From Cellulophaga sp. L1A9 (GTDB taxonomy: Bacteria; Bacteroidota; Bacteroidia; Flavobacteriales; Flavobacteriaceae), in contig NZ_CP047027.1 of assembly GCF_009797025.1 (NCBI RefSeq), positions 992,001 through 1,056,000 on the forward strand: 64,000 nucleotides of DNA. The letters run 5' to 3'. A program made the translations under genes and the position numbers. The notes under the pieces were generated by a model. The model saw only the letters and a program-made list of their open reading frames with translations, had not been told where the DNA came from and ran no database searches. Numbering within the stretch: position 1 is the stretch's first letter; each line of letters begins with the position of its first letter. Shown one piece after another: positions 60,740 to 64,000 of the stretch.

Positions 60740-63700
60740 ATGGCGTTGAAAAAGCAAGGGTTATACCTACCGGAATTTGAGCATGATAACTGTGGTGCAG
60801 GATTTATATGTAGTCTTAAAGGAAAGAAGTCTAATGATATTATCCATAAAGCACTTGAAATCCTAGAAAAACTAGAGCACCGTGGTGCTGTTAGTTCTGA
60901 CGGAAAAACAGGTGATGGTGCAGGTATATTGATTGATATACCACATAACTTTTTCCAAGAAGTTTGTAGTTTTGAACTACCAGCTGCGGGAGAATATGCT
61001 ACCGGAAATATTTTTCTACCCCAAAAAGACAATCAAAGAGATTTTTGTATTTCAGTTTTTGAAGAAAATATAAAAAAACAAGGCTTAAAACTTTTAGGCT
61101 GGAGAGATGTTCCTGTAAACAAATCTGTTCCTGGACGAATTGCTATGGAAACAGAGCCGTTTGTAAAACAAATATTTGTAGCCAAAGAAAATCCAGAACA
61201 AACTTTTTTCGATTTTAATTTAAAACTGTACATCGCCAGAAAAACTACAGAACACACTATAATTGACTCTAAGTTATCAGAAAGCAAATTTTTCTATGTA
61301 CCTAGTTTATCAACAAAAATCATCATATTTAAAGGCTTATTAATGCCTGAAGACATCAGCCTTTACTACAAAGATTTGATGGATCCACGAGTAGTAACAA
61401 GGCTTGCCTTAGTACACCAACGTTTTTCAACAAACACATTCCCTACCTGGGATTTAGCACAACCTTTTAGATACATGTGTCACAATGGTGAGATAAATAC
61501 CCTAAGAGGTAACGTTACACGCATGCGTTCTCGTGAAGAATTACTGAAAAGTGATTTCTTTGGTGATGAAATAAAAAACATTATCCCAATTATTCTTCCT
61601 GGAAAGTCAGATTCTGCAACTATGGATATGGTTGTTGAATTATTATTAATGACAGGACGCTCATTACCGGAAGTAATGATGATTTTAGTTCCAGAAGCTT
61701 GGGAGAAAAACCCTGAGATGTCTGAAGCTAAAAGAGCCTTCTATGAATACAATTCTTGTTTATCTGAACCATGGGATGGTCCTGCTTCAATTCCGTTTAC
61801 CGATGGAAACTATATTGGAGCTGTTTTAGATAGAAACGGACTTAGACCTTCTCGATATACAGTAACTAAAGATGGTAACGTTATCATGTCTTCTGAAACT
61901 GGTGTTGTAGATATTGAACCAGAAAACATTGAATTACATGGTCGTTTAGAACCAGGTAAGATGTTTTTAGTTAATATGGAGGAAGGCCGTATTGTAAATG
62001 ACGAAGAGATAAAAGAAGAAATTGCCAACAGACATCCTTATAAAAAATGGTTGGACAAGAATTTAGTCCACCTTAAGGATATTCCTTATAATGATTGTCC
62101 TTTATTTTTAAATGAAGCTTCCTTAACGAAAAGAAAAGAAACTTTTGGATATACCATAGAAGATATCAATACGATTATACTTCCCATGGGAAAAACGGCA
62201 AAAGAACCTCTTGGTTCTATGGGTAGTGATACTCCTATTGCCATATTATCTGAACGCCCACAATTAATATACAACTACTTTAAGCAATTGTTTGCTCAAG
62301 TGACCAACCCACCCCTAGATGGTATTCGGGAAGAGTTAATTACAGACATAAGTTTAACGCTTGGTAGTGATCATAACATTTTTGACTTCACCGAACTTCA
62401 TTGTCGTAAATTAAAAATTCAAAATCCCGTTATCTCTAAAGAGGATTTAGATAAAATTAAAAACTACGATGCAAGTCCTGATTACAAAGTAACTTCAATT
62501 CCTATTCTATACGAAGTAAGTAAAGGAAATAACGGTCTTGAAGATGCACTTCAAGATATGCTTAACCAAGCTAGTAAAGCTATTGATGAAGGAACAAATA
62601 TTATTATACTATCAGATAGAAATGTTAGCGAGCAATTTGCCCCAATTCCTGCTCTTTTAGCCTGCTCTTTTGTAAATAGTGGTTTACAAAAACTTAAAAA
62701 GCGTTCTAAATTAAGTGTAATTATTGAATCTGCAGAACCAAGAGAAGTACATCACTTTGCTTTATTATTTGGTTTTGGAGCCAGTGCAATTAACCCTTAC
62801 TTGGTTAATGAAATTATTGCGGAACAAATAGAAGAACACGACATTACGGAATTCACGAAAGAAGAAGCTATTAAAAATTACAATAAAGCTGTTGGAAAAG
62901 GCATCTTGAAAGTAATGAACAAAATAGGAATCTCTACATTGAACTCCTATAGAGGCTCTCAATTATTTGAATGTATCGGAATTAATACAAAAATTGTTGA
63001 GAAATATTTTCCGAATACTGCAACAAGAATTCAGGGAATTGGACTTTACGAAATTGAAAAAGAAATAGCTAAACGTCACCAAAGAGCATTTAACACCAAG
63101 AATATTGCTGGTAATTTAGACCTAGAAATGGGTGGGGAATATAGATGGAGAAGAGACGGAGAGAAACATATGTTTAATCCGCTATCTATTGCTAAATTGC
63201 AACAATCTGTTCGTAATAATGAACCAGAATCTTACAAGGAATTTGCTAAATTAGTCAATGATCAATCTAAAAGTCTAATGACCATTAGAGGATTATTTGA
63301 ATTTTCTAATTACGACCCTATTCCTTTAGATGAAGTTGAACCTTGGACAGAAATTGTAAAACGTTTTAAAACAGGTGCAATGTCTTATGGCTCTATTAGT
63401 AAAGAAGCCCATGAGAACTTAGCAATTGCCATGAATAGAATTGGCGGAAAAAGTAACTCTGGAGAAGGCGGAGAAGATGCTGAACGTTTTTACAAAAATT
63501 CTACAGGAGACTGGAAAAACAGTGCGATAAAACAAGTAGCATCAGGTAGATTTGGAGTAACCTCTAACTACTTAGCAAATGCTAAAGAAATACAAATAAA
63601 AATGGCACAAGGTGCCAAACCTGGTGAAGGAGGCCAATTGCCAGGTGCTAAAGTAAATCCTTCTATAGCCAAGACTAGAAATTCTACGCCTTATGTTGGA

Positions 63701-64000
63701 TTAATTTCACCTCCACCTCACCATGATATCTATTCTATTGAAGATTTATCACAATTAATTTTCGATTTAAAATCTGCTAATAGAGAAGCACGTATCAATG
63801 TAAAATTAGTTTCTGAAGTTGGTGTAGGAACGGTTGCTGCGGGTGTTTCTAAAGCAAAAGCTGATGTTATATTAATCTCTGGTTTTGATGGTGGTACAGG
63901 AGCATCTCCTTTAACCTCTTTAAAACATTGTGGTTTGCCTTGGGAACTTGGAATAGCAGAAGCGCAACAAACCTTAGTCATGAACGATCTTAGAAATAGA
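60740..64000 (+). CDS. gltB: Glutamate synthase large subunit, 3' end outside the window
   Basis: Open from ATG 60740 to the window edge, 1087 codons of an expected 1500. After a short propeptide the glutamine amidotransferase nucleophile Cys appears in [12 protein letters not shown], with [16 protein letters not shown] and [17 protein letters not shown] [20 protein letters not shown]. The central domain spans about 450-800, and the FMN domain includes [34 protein letters not shown] and, near the edge, [20 protein letters not shown]. It makes glutamate from 2-oxoglutarate and glutamine. The Fe-S cysteines, FMN site end and the small subunit gene lie beyond the window. Confidence 0.97.
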   Translation, partial: MALKKQGLYLPEFEHDNCGAGFICSLKGKKSNDIIHKALEILEKLEHRGAVSSDGKTGDGAGILIDIPHNFFQEVCSFELPAAGEYATGNIFLPQKDNQRDFCISVFEENIKKQGLKLLGWRDVPVNKSVPGRIAMETEPFVKQIFVAKENPEQTFFDFNLKLYIARKTTEHTIIDSKLSESKFFYVPSLSTKIIIFKGLLMPEDISLYYKDLMDPRVVTRLALVHQRFSTNTFPTWDLAQPFRYMCHNGEINTLRGNVTRMRSREELLKSDFFGDEIKNIIPIILPGKSDSATMDMVVELLLMTGRSLPEVMMILVPEAWEKNPEMSEAKRAFYEYNSCLSEPWDGPASIPFTDGNYIGAVLDRNGLRPSRYTVTKDGNVIMSSETGVVDIEPENIELHGRLEPGKMFLVNMEEGRIVNDEEIKEEIANRHPYKKWLDKNLVHLKDIPYNDCPLFLNEASLTKRKETFGYTIEDINTIILPMGKTAKEPLGSMGSDTPIAILSERPQLIYNYFKQLFAQVTNPPLDGIREELITDISLTLGSDHNIFDFTELHCRKLKIQNPVISKEDLDKIKNYDASPDYKVTSIPILYEVSKGNNGLEDALQDMLNQASKAIDEGTNIIILSDRNVSEQFAPIPALLACSFVNSGLQKLKKRSKLSVIIESAEPREVHHFALLFGFGASAINPYLVNEIIAEQIEEHDITEFTKEEAIKNYNKAVGKGILKVMNKIGISTLNSYRGSQLFECIGINTKIVEKYFPNTATRIQGIGLYEIEKEIAKRHQRAFNTKNIAGNLDLEMGGEYRWRRDGEKHMFNPLSIAKLQQSVRNNEPESYKEFAKLVNDQSKSLMTIRGLFEFSNYDPIPLDEVEPWTEIVKRFKTGAMSYGSISKEAHENLAIAMNRIGGKSNSGEGGEDAERFYKNSTGDWKNSAIKQVASGRFGVTSNYLANAKEIQIKMAQGAKPGEGGQLPGAKVNPSIAKTRNSTPYVGLISPPPHHDIYSIEDLSQLIFDLKSANREARINVKLVSEVGVGTVAAGVSKAKADVILISGFDGGTGASPLTSLKHCGLPWELGIAEAQQTLVMNDLRNR

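Noticed and set aside
60640..63981. Several minus-strand ORFs of 62-130 codons
   Set aside because: They are shadows of gltB, which is open in one plus-strand frame through the window end.

Overview
The window is a piece of an AT-rich chromosome from a member of the Flavobacteriaceae (Bacteroidota), probably marine. The evidence is gliding and type IX secretion genes (gldJ, porV, a PorP/SprF protein), a PafA-type alkaline phosphatase, a TonB/ExbD/ExbB set beside folC, few Shine-Dalgarno sequences, and promoter-like sites of the Bacteroidota form TAnnTTTG. I cannot fix the genus from sequence alone; Cellulophaga or Maribacter-like is a guess.

Region 1 (1 to about 10.8 kb) is accessory. Small unrelated genes, nearly all on the plus strand, are separated by related spacers: a partial gene, a secreted Hint-domain protein, a lipoprotein, a DUF1963-like protein, an S41 peptidase, an exported unknown, a GNAT acetyltransferase, another DUF1963 protein and debris (IS110 remnant, S41 fragment, truncated AraC N-terminus). 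Three spacers (547-741, 3168-3367, 4071-4250) are diverged copies of one 180-200 bp hairpin-rich element. The sequence just before two or three of the genes is the reverse complement of the sequence just after the same gene. That is the arrangement of integron gene cassettes and attC sites. No integrase is in the window. This is the strongest candidate for an undescribed system here.

Region 2 (10.8-20.8 kb) holds OsmC, a HipA-like kinase plus DUF3037 pair, an array of eight 154-bp palindromic units plus one truncated unit (12447-13778), a lipoprotein, a gene broken by four in-frame TAG codons, a GbsR-regulated five-gene operon with three copies of a candidate operator, a rhodanese, an ECF sigma/anti-sigma pair and a UbiA-like membrane protein.

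Region 3 (20.9-30 kb) has gcvP, a KAS III-like synthase, a methyltransferase, SigZ, PhzF, a divergent HxlR/VOC pair and a LuxR-type response regulator whose phospho-acceptor Asp is Glu.

Region 4 (30-64 kb) is core genome: PorP/SprF-SPOR and PD40 surface proteins, a glycosyltransferase, PafA, MlaE/MlaF-type ABC transporter, DUF389, manC, SprT, SDR, M28 peptidase, pdhC-pdhA, cdd, porV, gldJ, murF, glpD, tRNA-Val, folC-tonB-exbD-exbB, nhaD, glutamate dehydrogenase, acyl-CoA dehydrogenase and the first 1087 codons of gltB, which runs off the window end.
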